From: CAYGKP01 sp964350605
GTDB taxonomy: Bacteria; Bacteroidota; Bacteroidia; Cytophagales; JAAEPT01
Assembly (NCBI GenBank): GCA_964350605.1
Contig: CAYGKP010000064.1
Span: forward strand, 1-12,228
Direction of reading: 5' to 3'
DNA: 12,228 nt
A program made the translations under genes and the position numbers. The notes beneath the pieces are model-generated. The model did not search any database and had not been told where the DNA came from. It was given only the letters and a program-made list of their open reading frames with translations. This document shows positions 1-7,236 of this stretch, piece after piece (position 1 is the first letter of the stretch; each line of letters begins with the position of its first letter).

Positions 1-2
1 TG

Positions 3-44
3 AGTGCCGAGACACTCAGCCGTTTGCGGGCGCAGCGTGACTAG
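3..44 (+). CDS. C-terminal end of a probable Crp/Fnr-family transcriptional regulator (partial)
   Basis: The frame starting at base 3 reads SAETLSRLRAQRD and stops at TAG 42-44. Small residue-x-ETLSRLR is the usual recognition-helix ending of the winged helix-turn-helix in Bacteroidota Crp/Fnr proteins, where the helix carries the DNA-contacting Arg and lies close to the C-terminus. Only 13 codons are visible, so the cyclic-nucleotide-binding-like sensor domain and any ligand or Fe-S cluster residues are outside the window. An FNR-like palindrome begins seven bases after the stop, which fits a regulator lying next to a target. The other two frames also reach stops nearby (1-3 and 38-40), so the assignment rests on this short motif alone. 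Confidence 0.45.
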   Translation, partial: SAETLSRLRAQRD

Positions 45-50
45 GATTTC

Positions 51-64
51 TTGATCTGCGTCAA
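51..64. promoter_or_regulatory. FNR/DNR-like operator palindrome upstream of the DinB-like gene
   Basis: The sequence TTGATCTGCGTCAA is an inverted repeat TTGAT-N4-GTCAA, one base off the classic FNR/ANR/DNR consensus TTGAT-N4-ATCAA. It lies between the putative Crp/Fnr gene end and the DinB-like start at 116. A TTTG at 91-94 could be the end of a degenerate Bacteroidota -7 element. If so, the box centre would sit about 40 bp upstream of the transcription start, the usual place for an activator. The palindrome is seen directly; regulator and direction of control are inferred. Confidence 0.45.
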
Positions 65-115
65 GGCAGGGGCGAAGGGTGGGTCCGTCCTTTGTGTCAA
101 CCAATCTGAAGCACC

Positions 116-697
116 ATGGCACAACGCACCATCGCCGCCTTTCAAAAAGAAGCCTTAACGGCCCTCGAGACCCATCGCACTCAAGTTCGCCGCTGGCAGG
201 CCGAACTTTCCGAAGCTCAGTGGACTCGGCGACCCACCCCAGACCAATGGAGTCCGATCGAATGCCTGTCCCACCTCAACCAAAGTATGGGATTATATGT
301 CCCTCGCCTGGAAGCTGCGGAGAGGAATCTGCGCAATTCTGCTGATGGACGGTACGTCAGTGGTTGGTTGGGTGCCTATTCGGCCAAGTCCATGAAGCCC
401 GACGCGCAGGGCCAGATCCGAAAACGGATGAAAACATTGAAGGTATTCGAAGTGCCAAGTGAAGCCCAGCGCCTGCCGCATCGGGTGTTGGACTGCCACT
501 TTGCCTTATTGACGAGTTTGGAGAGCTTGGTCAACCGATCGCAGGGGAAAGCACTCGGAAGTGTGCGGGTCAAAACTGCCCTGCCCATCGTGCGCTTGCG
601 CTACGGTGATGTGATCGAGTTCATGATCGCCCATAATGAGCGGCACGTGCTCCAAGCCCGAAAGGCGTTTCAAAGCAGTGGCACCAAGGCCAATTAG
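116..697 (+). CDS. DinB-like (DinB_2 / YfiT-type) putative metal-dependent protein
   Basis: This 193-residue protein has the size and layout of the DinB/YfiT four-helix-bundle superfamily. The family motif W-S-P-x-E-x-L-x-H-L occurs around residues 45-54 (His53), and a C-terminal H-N-E-R-H (His173, His177) completes the expected three-histidine metal site. Characterised members are thiol transferases (bacillithiol, mycothiol) or metal-dependent hydrolases; many are uncharacterised, and the substrate here cannot be told. There is no signal peptide or membrane segment, so it should be cytoplasmic. The ATG at 116 fits the domain start, and the overlapping longer frame from 79 has no family similarity. 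The gene stands alone on this strand, possibly under an FNR-like site at 51-64, and its TAG overlaps the TAA of the convergent gene. Confidence 0.8.
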   Translation: MAQRTIAAFQKEALTALETHRTQVRRWQAELSEAQWTRRPTPDQWSPIECLSHLNQSMGLYVPRLEAAERNLRNSADGRYVSGWLGAYSAKSMKPDAQGQIRKRMKTLKVFEVPSEAQRLPHRVLDCHFALLTSLESLVNRSQGKALGSVRVKTALPIVRLRYGDVIEFMIAHNERHVLQARKAFQSSGTKAN

Positions 698-1092
698 TCG
701 GACGAGCCCTCCAACTTGGCGCGGGCGAGCAGCAACAAGTCATGCTGTACACCCCAATCCTTGGCAAGGCGGAGCATGCCGGTCGCTTCGATTTCGGTGA
801 TGTAGCCCTTGTCGTTACTCGCTTCCCAGACCACATCGAGGAGGAGCATCTTTTTCTCCTTAGGCAATGCGACCACATTGTTTTCTCGGAAATAAGTGCG
901 CGCACGCTCGAAGCCCGTCAATTCGTCTTCGGCCACAAAGGCGATGGCCCACTTCAACTCTTTTTCGGCACCCAGACCTGAAGCCGTTTCGACCAGCGAG
1001 GCGAGCTCTTCCTCGTCCAGGCCGTGGTAGTAAAAAATCACGGTCTGCAGCAGCAGCAGAATGCGTTTCTCCTCGGCGCTGAAGTTCTTCAT
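694..1092 (-). CDS. TerB-like small acidic helical protein
   Basis: The product is a 132-residue, all-helical, acidic cytoplasmic protein. The stretch beginning FSAEEKRILLLLQTVIFYYH near the N-terminus, and a second half with KKMLLLDVVWEASNDKGYI, resemble the TerB/DUF533 fold, whose members have paired helices with acidic positions. TerB-like proteins are linked to tellurite and stress responses and often have no assigned function, so no specific role is claimed. I chose the ATG at 1092: it follows the hemW stop (1096-1094) by one base and sits just before the conserved part. An upstream in-frame ATG at 1128 would overlap hemW by 35 bp. The gene is therefore very probably co-transcribed and translationally coupled with hemW. 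Its stop overlaps that of the DinB-like gene by four bases. Confidence 0.6.
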   Translation of the reverse strand: MKNFSAEEKRILLLLQTVIFYYHGLDEEELASLVETASGLGAEKELKWAIAFVAEDELTGFERARTYFRENNVVALPKEKKMLLLDVVWEASNDKGYITEIEATGMLRLAKDWGVQHDLLLLARAKLEGSSD

Positions 1093-1093
1093 G

Positions 1094-2233
1094 TTAGAAA
1101 GATACGGAATCGAGCCAGAGCGTTTCAATGATCGAATCGGCCACCAGCAGACCCGATTCGCTCAGGCGTAGGTGCTGGGACTCGTCAACGAGCAGGTCTT
1201 CAGCCACCAAGGTTCCGATGGCGGGTCCGTGATGCTCGCGAAGGTTTAGGCCAAAATGAGCGGAAAAGTGGACCAAGTCCAGGCCCTCGGCCGTCCGTAG
1301 ACGAGTGAGTAGCCATTCGTTGGCCCTGTCCCGTGGACTGAGGGCTTCGCGTTCGGTGGGCAGTTGGCCACTCGAAAGTGCCTTTAGATAGAAAGCGTTG
1401 TTCGAAGGGTTGATGCTGCGTACCGCCCCGATGGTTCCATGTGCGCCGGGGCCGAGACCGAGGCAATCCATCGCGTTCCAATAGCCCGAGTTGTGCTGGG
1501 CACGGTGGCGGGGCTTGGCGTAGTTCGAGATCTCGTAGTGCTCATAACCCGCAGCTTGCAAAGCCCCTCGTATGGCAAGGAACTCGTCGGCATATCGCGT
1601 TTCGCTGGCGGCTTCGAATTTGCCTTGCGCCTGCCACTTGCCCAGGGCGGTCTTCTCTTCAATCGTCAAGCCGTAGACCGAAAGGTGCGATGGCTCATAG
1701 GCGAGCAGGTTGGAAAGGTCCGCTTGCCAATGCCCTTCTGTCGTGCTGGGCAGGGCAAACATCAGGTCGGCGGTCCAGGTGGGGTAGTCGCTTTTCGAAA
1801 GAAGTTCGAGTGCCCGGTGGGCTTGACCAGAATTGTGCGCTCGGTTGAGACTGGTAAGTGTGGCCTCGTGAAAAGTCTGGATGCCCACACTCAGGCGGTT
1901 GATGCCCAGGTCCCGCCATTGGCGCAATCGGCCCGGTGTCACGTCCTCGGGGTTGGCTTCCAGGGTGATTTCATGTACTGAATCGAGTAAAAATACCTGA
2001 CCGAACGTTCGGAAAATAGAAGATAAGTCCTTGATTGATAATAGGGAAGGGGTTCCCCCGCCCAAGTAAATCGTATGTAGGGGTGTGCCCTCCAATTCAC
2101 CCGCCCGAAGCCGGGCTTCCGCCTCAATGGCCGCCATCAGTTCGGACATACCACCGAGCTGCGTACTGAAATGAAAGTCGCAGTAATGGCAGGCCCGACG
2201 GCAGAAAGGAATGTGAACGTAGAGGCCGGCCAA
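1094..2233 (-). CDS. hemW: Radical SAM heme chaperone HemW
   Basis: This is a 379-residue radical SAM protein of the HemN/HemW family. Starting at the TTG at 2233 gives MAGLYVHIPFC, the typical HemW N-terminus. The cluster motif is C11-x3-C15-x2-C18-D-F; the Asp-Phe after the third Cys separates HemW from coproporphyrinogen dehydrogenase HemN, which has a fourth Cys. GGGTPS is at 58-63, NRLSVGIQTF around 112-121, and the heme-binding HNxxYW motif is at 247-252. The family role is to bind heme and an Fe-S cluster and insert heme into cytochromes and other targets; older annotations call it an oxygen-independent coproporphyrinogen oxidase. The reading frame stays open to an ATG at 2443, but those 70 extra residues lie antisense to the neighbouring gene and have no family similarity. 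A TAnnTTTG promoter sits 23 bases upstream. It is followed by the TerB-like gene. Confidence 0.92.
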   Translation of the reverse strand: MAGLYVHIPFCRRACHYCDFHFSTQLGGMSELMAAIEAEARLRAGELEGTPLHTIYLGGGTPSLLSIKDLSSIFRTFGQVFLLDSVHEITLEANPEDVTPGRLRQWRDLGINRLSVGIQTFHEATLTSLNRAHNSGQAHRALELLSKSDYPTWTADLMFALPSTTEGHWQADLSNLLAYEPSHLSVYGLTIEEKTALGKWQAQGKFEAASETRYADEFLAIRGALQAAGYEHYEISNYAKPRHRAQHNSGYWNAMDCLGLGPGAHGTIGAVRSINPSNNAFYLKALSSGQLPTEREALSPRDRANEWLLTRLRTAEGLDLVHFSAHFGLNLREHHGPAIGTLVAEDLLVDESQHLRLSESGLLVADSIIETLWLDSVSF

Positions 2234-2256
2234 GAAATCGGGAGTCGGTGCGTTTG

Positions 2257-2264
2257 CAAAGGTA
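2257..2264 (-). promoter_or_regulatory. Bacteroidota-type -7 promoter element for hemW
   Basis: On the minus strand this reads TACCTTTG, an exact match to the TAnnTTTG -7 element recognised by the Bacteroidota primary sigma factor. It lies 23 bases upstream of the TTG start of hemW, giving a leader of roughly 15-20 nt. No clear -33 TTG partner is visible at the usual distance. Its position supports the short hemW start over the ATG at 2443, which lies upstream of this element. Confidence 0.55.
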
Positions 2265-2308
2265 GGGGCAGGGGAGGTTCTTTGATCGAAATGCGAAAGC
2301 GAGGGGAC

Positions 2309-4042
2309 ATGAGGTTGTGGGCGATGGGCCTGCTTTGGGTACTGGGGATGACTCCGTTGGCGGCCCAAGTGCGCTTGGAGCTGAAGCCCTATTGGCCCGA
2401 GGAGCGCGCCCAGATCGTACGCTTGCAGTACCGCGAAGACCACGGCGATTCCTTGGCCGCGCTTTCGGCCTTACAGGACATCGTGATCGACTTGCACCGC
2501 CAGGGCTTTCTGCTCGCCAGCATCGACAGCCTAGTGATCGGGCCCGACACGGTCGAGGCGTTCTTGGTTATGGGCGATAGCTGGAAGTGGGCCGAGCTTC
2601 GGGTGGGCAACGTGCCCGAAGACCTGCTTTCGAAGGCAGGGTACAAGCAGCGCTTTTACCAAGACCGCCCGTTTCGGTTCCGCGAATTCGCCCGGATGGA
2701 AGAAAACATCTTGCGTCTGAGCGAAGCACAGGGCCACCCCTTTGCCCGTATCCGGATGGATTCCTTAGCCCTCGATCCGCCGCGCATTTCGGGGGCCTTG
2801 CGCTACGAACCCGGGCCGCTCTTTCGCTTCGACAGCTTGCGCACCATCGGTTCAGCGAACGTCAAGTCGCGCTTCCTGATGCGCTACTTGCGCCTGAAAC
2901 CCGGCGAGCCTTTCGACCAGCGACGCGTCAAAGCCGCCGAGGGATTGCTTCGCCGCTTGCCCTACCTGAGTGTGAAGGCCCCGCCCAACGTCGATTTCAT
3001 CGAGGAACGGGCCTTTCTGAATCTTTACATCGACCAGCGGAAGGCCAACCGCTTCAATGCCATCGTCGGTTTGTTGCCCGGCGAAGGCGACCAGGAACGA
3101 CTGCTCTTGACTGGCGAGGTGGACATGGTACTCCGCAACCTGTTTCAAACCGGGAAACGCCTGATGATACATTGGCAGGCCGTACAACCGCGCACCCAAC
3201 AACTGGACTTGGGCTACCTGCACCCCAAACTAGCGGGTTCGCCGATTGACGTGGAGTTTACCCTGGGCCTCCTCAAGCAGGATACCTTGTTCCTGAATGT
3301 GGACCGCAGGTTGCGGATGGCCGTCAGCGTGGGTCGCTTAAGTGAAGTGGAAGTCACGGCCCGCATTCGAAGCACCCGATTGCTTTCCACCATGCAGTAT
3401 GAAGCGGCAACCACCCTGCCCGACAACGCTGATGCCACGTACACAGCGTACGGGTTGGGCTATCGCTTCCAGGGGCTGGACGATCCGTTTTACCCCCGAC
3501 GCGGGTGGGACTTCTATTTGGGCAGCCAGGTGGGCAACAAGGTCATCACCCGCAACACGGGCATTCCCCAGGAAGCCTACGCGGGCATCGACCTGCGCTC
3601 GCTGCAAGTGACGATCGAGGGTTCGCTCGAACGATTCCTTCGCACGGGCAAACGAACGAGCTTGCGACTGCGGGGGGAAGGGGGCGTGATCGAATCGGAC
3701 AACTTGTTCCTGGGCGACCAATTCCGGGTTGGCGGCTTGCAGTCGCTGCGCGGCTTCAATGAGAATTTCTTTTTCGCCTCGCGCTTCGGACTGGCCACCG
3801 CCGAGCTGCGCTTGTACACCGACCCCGAGACCTATCTATCGGCCTTCTTCGACCAAGCCTACATTCAATCGCGCACCAGCCTGGGTACCATCGATGATTT
3901 CCCGCGCGGGCTTGGCATCGGCATTAACTTTGCGACCCAAGGCGGCGTATTTAGTTTCAACTACGCGGTCGGCCAATCGGCCGAGCAGCCCATGAGTGTG
4001 CGCTTCAGCAAGATCCACTTCGGGCTGGTGAGTAGTTTCTGA
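2309..4042 (+). CDS. Omp85-superfamily outer-membrane protein, TamA-like
   Basis: The start at 2309 gives a 577-residue precursor with a clean signal peptide (MRLWAMGLLWVLGMTPLAAQ) and a GAGG a few bases ahead of the ATG. An in-frame ATG at 2291 would add six residues. The N-terminal half, roughly residues 25-270, looks like three POTRA modules. The second ends near PGPLFRFDSLRTIG, and the third contains LKPGEPFDQRRVKAAEGLLR. The C-terminal half is beta-strand rich and carries the GG-x-x-SLRGF loop (Arg-Gly-Phe at 481-483), matching the conserved L6 motif of Omp85 barrels. Three POTRAs plus a barrel in about 577 residues resembles TamA; BamA is usually larger with five POTRAs. The likely role is inserting or exporting proteins or lipids at the outer membrane. 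No TamB-like gene is adjacent. It diverges from hemW across 75 bp and heads the rightward envelope genes. Confidence 0.8.
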   Translation: MRLWAMGLLWVLGMTPLAAQVRLELKPYWPEERAQIVRLQYREDHGDSLAALSALQDIVIDLHRQGFLLASIDSLVIGPDTVEAFLVMGDSWKWAELRVGNVPEDLLSKAGYKQRFYQDRPFRFREFARMEENILRLSEAQGHPFARIRMDSLALDPPRISGALRYEPGPLFRFDSLRTIGSANVKSRFLMRYLRLKPGEPFDQRRVKAAEGLLRRLPYLSVKAPPNVDFIEERAFLNLYIDQRKANRFNAIVGLLPGEGDQERLLLTGEVDMVLRNLFQTGKRLMIHWQAVQPRTQQLDLGYLHPKLAGSPIDVEFTLGLLKQDTLFLNVDRRLRMAVSVGRLSEVEVTARIRSTRLLSTMQYEAATTLPDNADATYTAYGLGYRFQGLDDPFYPRRGWDFYLGSQVGNKVITRNTGIPQEAYAGIDLRSLQVTIEGSLERFLRTGKRTSLRLRGEGGVIESDNLFLGDQFRVGGLQSLRGFNENFFFASRFGLATAELRLYTDPETYLSAFFDQAYIQSRTSLGTIDDFPRGLGIGINFATQGGVFSFNYAVGQSAEQPMSVRFSKIHFGLVSSF

Positions 4043-4088
4043 TCCCACTGACCTAGCAAGCAGCAAAATTTTCTGACCTTCGCCCCTG

Positions 4089-5177
4089 ATGTTTTCGACC
4101 ACCTTATATACGGTCATCATCGCCGTGCTCTGGGCGTTCCTGGTCACGGTGTTTGCCATTCCCTCGATCATCTGGGTTGCCAAGGAAAAGCACCTGTTCG
4201 ACCGGCCCGGTACGCGCACCTTTCACAAATCGCCCATTCCACGTCTGGGCGGTCTGGCGATCTACGCGGGCTTCGTGTCGGCACTGACCATTTTCCCGGA
4301 AATCGACCTGACGGCCAAAGGCATCCAACAGGTGCTGGCCGGAACGCTGCTCATCTTTTTCATCGGCCTGAAGGACGATGTGGTGTCGGTGTCGGCCTTC
4401 AAGAAATTCTTTGTCCAACTCTTGGCCTGTGGCATCGTGATGTTCATGGGCGAAGTGCGGATCACCCAGTTCCACGGGCTGCTCGGCCTCTATGAACTGA
4501 CCGATGAAGTAAGCTACTTGATCAGTTTTGTGGCCATCATTGGGTTGACCAATGCCATCAACCTCATCGACGGCTTGGACGGCTTGGCGGGCACCATTGT
4601 GTTGATTGCCTCGCTGGTCTTCGGTTCGTTGTTCCTGATGCAGGACTCGTACTACGCCATGGTGGGCTTCTGTTTGGCGGGCGCGGTGGCGGGCTTCCTG
4701 CGCTACAACCTTTCAAAGGCTGTCATCTTCATGGGCGACACCGGCTCGCTGGTCTGTGGGTTTGTGCTCTCGGTCCTGGCCATCCAATTGGTCGAAACCT
4801 CCCCGATGCCAGCCCCACCAATCGTGGCACTTGCTGTACTCATTATTCCTGTGGTGGATACCCTTCGTGTTTTTGCCCTTCGGGCCTTTATGGGTCGTTC
4901 CCCCTTTTCTCCCGATATGCAGCACATTCACCATGTTCTGGTGCGGGCGGGGCTCCGTCCGCTGGGGGTTGTGAGTGTCTTGGCCCTGTTGAACCTAGCT
5001 TTGATTTCGGCCACTCTTTTGCTCCAGCACTACTTGCCGATCAATCAACTACTGCTGGCCCTATTGGGTGTCTGTCTTGTGGTGGTCATCATCATTGAGG
5101 TCTTGCGCCGACGCTATCCGTATGTCGAGAAACCAACAGAAGCAGTCGAACCGATCGAGTCGGATGCAGTGGCGTAA
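4089..5177 (+). CDS. Polyprenyl-phosphate sugar-phosphate transferase, WecA/MraY family
   Basis: The product is a 362-residue polytopic inner-membrane protein with every hallmark of the family: R-T-F-H-K-S-P-I-P-R-L-G-G at 43-55, the catalytic/Mg2+ Asp pair in GLKDD (Asp96-Asp97), NAINLIDGLDGLAG at 155-168, MGDTGS at 215-220, and the loop HIHH at 279-282. The family moves a sugar-1-phosphate from a UDP-sugar to undecaprenyl phosphate. The single HIHH motif, and the absence of other peptidoglycan genes here, favour a WecA-type enzyme (GlcNAc or related sugar; O-antigen, capsule or glycan initiation) over MraY itself. The exact sugar cannot be read from sequence. The C-terminal tail is acidic and cytoplasmic. 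It starts 46 bp after the TamA-like gene and overlaps the next gene by 14 bp, which suggests one transcript. Confidence 0.88.
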   Translation: MFSTTLYTVIIAVLWAFLVTVFAIPSIIWVAKEKHLFDRPGTRTFHKSPIPRLGGLAIYAGFVSALTIFPEIDLTAKGIQQVLAGTLLIFFIGLKDDVVSVSAFKKFFVQLLACGIVMFMGEVRITQFHGLLGLYELTDEVSYLISFVAIIGLTNAINLIDGLDGLAGTIVLIASLVFGSLFLMQDSYYAMVGFCLAGAVAGFLRYNLSKAVIFMGDTGSLVCGFVLSVLAIQLVETSPMPAPPIVALAVLIIPVVDTLRVFALRAFMGRSPFSPDMQHIHHVLVRAGLRPLGVVSVLALLNLALISATLLLQHYLPINQLLLALLGVCLVVVIIIEVLRRRYPYVEKPTEAVEPIESDAVA

Positions 5178-6273
5178 GCTAGCCGTACTACTGAGTCTAC
5201 TGGCCATCGGAGGTCAGGTGAGCGGCCAACGAGTCCAACATTTCCTACGTGATTGGCAGACCTTCGACGACCAAGGTCGTTTGCAGCCCGTTGTCTTGCC
5301 AGCTCCTCAAGTCACAGCGGCCCACTTGCGCTTGTCGACCGAGGGACTCGAAACCTTTGCGATCCAAGTGCCCGTGCGCCCCGGAACCAGTTTGTGGGTA
5401 GGCAACCGCCTCTGGCGGAAAGCGACCGAGTCGGAGGTTTGGGTCGTTCGACTCGACAGCGTAAGCCGGGCGTTTGGTGGTGAAGACCTTTGGATTGGTC
5501 TCTACCACAGCGAAGGCAGCCTACCGCTTTCAGAAGTGGTGTTGATGGACCCCTTTGCCGATGCCACACCCCCACCAGCGTTGGCCGGCTTGGTCGCTCC
5601 TGGACCCCTGGATCCATTGGCGCGTCACCAACCGTACCGCGATTCGCTCGTTACGGTCTTGGTGCTGTTGGTGCTCGTAGGCTTTTCGGTCATCAAGCTG
5701 TACCGAGCCTGGACTTTTCGCGCGGTGTTCGACATCCGCTCTTACCTCTCGGCCTTCGGCATTGATCCGCGGTTGTTTGCTCAAGGGTTCTTGCGAAACC
5801 AATTGCTGCTGGCAATCCTTCCGTCCTTGGGCTGGGGCCTCTGTTGGGTGGTCATTAACGAACAGCAGCTTTCGGCAACCAGCGAGCACTTGTCGGTCGG
5901 CCAGTTTCTCTGGCCGTTTCTGCGCCAGGCGGTGTTGGTTTACGCCTTGCTCGTGCTCAAGCTGTTTCTCCTATATCTATTGTGTGCCTTCTTGGGCGAG
6001 AGTGATCTGTACGAGCGCCACTACTTCGAATTTCTGCGTGCCCTCTCGGTGACCATTGCCTTGGTCATGTCCGCGTTGATTCTTACTCGCGTTCAAGGCA
6101 TCGACAGCAGCCAGTGGCTGCCCTATGTCGGCGCGGTGCTGTGCGTGGGGGTATTGCTCAGGTTGGCCTGGGTCATTCGTCGGAACAGTTCGCTCGCAGG
6201 GCTTTACTTATTTTCCTACCTTTGCACCACCGAAGCCTTTCCCTTGCTAATTGCCTGGAGAAGTGCCTTTTAA
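5164..6273 (+). CDS. DUF4271 family membrane protein
   Basis: The start at 5164 gives 369 residues with a signal-peptide-like N-terminus (MQWRKLAVLLSLLAIGGQVS). A 130-residue beta-rich segment, presumably periplasmic, follows at about 22-155. Six predicted membrane segments lie near 161-180, 212-232, 250-277, 290-308, 318-337 and 344-364. The ending, with LFSYLCTTEAFPLL, and the spacing of the helices match DUF4271, a family typical of Bacteroidota with no known function. Upstream in-frame ATGs at 5068 and 5122 would overlap the preceding gene further and put hydrophilic sequence before the signal. The chosen start overlaps that gene's stop by 14 bp, so translation is probably coupled. hemD follows after 37 bp. 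The neighbours point to envelope or T9SS biogenesis, but this is inference. Confidence 0.72.
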   Translation: MQWRKLAVLLSLLAIGGQVSGQRVQHFLRDWQTFDDQGRLQPVVLPAPQVTAAHLRLSTEGLETFAIQVPVRPGTSLWVGNRLWRKATESEVWVVRLDSVSRAFGGEDLWIGLYHSEGSLPLSEVVLMDPFADATPPPALAGLVAPGPLDPLARHQPYRDSLVTVLVLLVLVGFSVIKLYRAWTFRAVFDIRSYLSAFGIDPRLFAQGFLRNQLLLAILPSLGWGLCWVVINEQQLSATSEHLSVGQFLWPFLRQAVLVYALLVLKLFLLYLLCAFLGESDLYERHYFEFLRALSVTIALVMSALILTRVQGIDSSQWLPYVGAVLCVGVLLRLAWVIRRNSSLAGLYLFSYLCTTEAFPLLIAWRSAF

Positions 6274-6310
6274 TCGTCTTTACCGTTAAGGTCCCCAAAC
6301 GCCCGAGCGC

Positions 6311-7111
6311 ATGCCGAGCCCACAAGTGGACACTGCAGCCAAGGCCGACCGCCTCCAACCGGTCGCTTCGCTGCTGATTTCCCAACCCAAACCCAGCGCA
6401 GCGAGTCCCTACGATGCCTTGGCCGAGAAATACGGCCTTCGCCTGGACTATCGCCCTTTCATTAAGGTGGAGCAAGTTCCCTTCAAGGAATTCCTCCAAC
6501 AGAAGATTCATTTGCCGGACTATGGCTCGGTGATCCTCACCAGCCGCAACGCGGTCGACAACTACTTTCGTGTCTGTAAGGACGCGCGGTTCGAGCCGTC
6601 GGCGGAAACCAAATATTTCTGTGTCTCAGACCAGACAGCCAATTACCTTCAGAAATACATCCAGGTGCGCAAGCGCAAGTTGTATGTTGGTGAGCGCACG
6701 GCTTCGGACCTGTTTCCGTACTTCAAGAAGTTCAAGGGCGAGAAATTCCTTTACCCCTGCTCGAACATCCGCAAGGAAGACATCCCTGCTTTCCTGCGCG
6801 CCCAGAATTTCGAGCACGCCGAGGCCGTGCTGTACCGCACGGTCGCCAGTGACCTTAGCGACCTGAGCGGTATAGACTACGACATGATTGCATTCTTCAG
6901 TCCTTCGGGGGTCAAGTCACTGCTAGTGAACTTTCCGAACTTCGTTCAAAACGGCGTTCGCATTGCTGCGTTCGGGCCGACGACTGCACGGGCAGTGCGT
7001 GAAGCGGGCTTGGTCCTTGACATTGAAGCACCACATCCCGATGCGCCGTCGATGAGCGGGGCGATCGAGTTGTACCTCAAGAAGGCCAACCAAACCAAGA
7101 AACGCCCGTAA
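6311..7111 (+). CDS. hemD: Uroporphyrinogen-III synthase (HemD), Bacteroidota form
   Basis: This 266-residue cytoplasmic protein has the two-lobed HemD pattern. In the first half are SLLISQPKP (20-28), YRPFIKVE (47-54) and LTSRNAV (76-82). In the second half are FFSPSGV (195-201) and AFGPTTARAVREAGL (220-234), the usual return-to-domain-2 motif. HemD converts hydroxymethylbilane to uroporphyrinogen III, the branch intermediate for heme and sirohaem. Sequence identity within the family is always low, so the call rests on these motifs and on the close resemblance of the N-terminal block to HemD annotations in Bacteroidota. The first 17 residues are not conserved, and the lysine-rich tail is not typical of the catalytic core. 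It lies 37 bp after the DUF4271 gene and 125 bp before porP. No other tetrapyrrole synthesis gene is adjacent, although hemW (heme insertion) is about 4 kb away on the other strand. Confidence 0.82.
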   Translation: MPSPQVDTAAKADRLQPVASLLISQPKPSAASPYDALAEKYGLRLDYRPFIKVEQVPFKEFLQQKIHLPDYGSVILTSRNAVDNYFRVCKDARFEPSAETKYFCVSDQTANYLQKYIQVRKRKLYVGERTASDLFPYFKKFKGEKFLYPCSNIRKEDIPAFLRAQNFEHAEAVLYRTVASDLSDLSGIDYDMIAFFSPSGVKSLLVNFPNFVQNGVRIAAFGPTTARAVREAGLVLDIEAPHPDAPSMSGAIELYLKKANQTKKRP

Positions 7112-7169
7112 AACACGGTGGGATGTCACAGGTTGAAGGGATCGGACAGAAAAAAGCGGCAGATTTGAC

Positions 7170-7176
7170 TAATTTG
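7170..7176 (+). promoter_or_regulatory. Weak candidate -7 element upstream of porP
   Basis: TAATTTG resembles TAnnTTTG with one base missing in the spacer. It lies 60 bp upstream of the porP start at 7237, in the 125-bp gap after hemD. No convincing -33 TTG stands at the right distance. If it is real, the T9SS genes have their own promoter separate from hemD. Confidence 0.2.
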
Positions 7177-7236
7177 GGACAATTGTTGCTTACTGCATTG
7201 ACCAAAACCCGTCCGCAACGAGTTTCCTTCCTACCC

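Noticed and set aside
79..345. 88-codon plus-strand frame overlapping the DinB-like gene
   Set aside because: The overlapping frame from 116 carries the DinB histidine motifs; this one has a low-complexity Ser/Arg/Pro translation.
2171..2308. N-terminal extension of the TamA-like frame
   Set aside because: It overlaps hemW antisense and would put 46 hydrophilic residues ahead of a clean signal peptide.
2587..3249. Plus-strand open frame of 220 codons within the TamA-like gene
   Set aside because: It is an alternate frame of a convincing Omp85 protein, with Arg/Pro-rich translation typical of frame-shifted GC-rich sequence.
7123..7236. N-terminal extension of the porP frame
   Set aside because: It precedes the signal peptide and has no family similarity; the region is better read as an intergenic leader.
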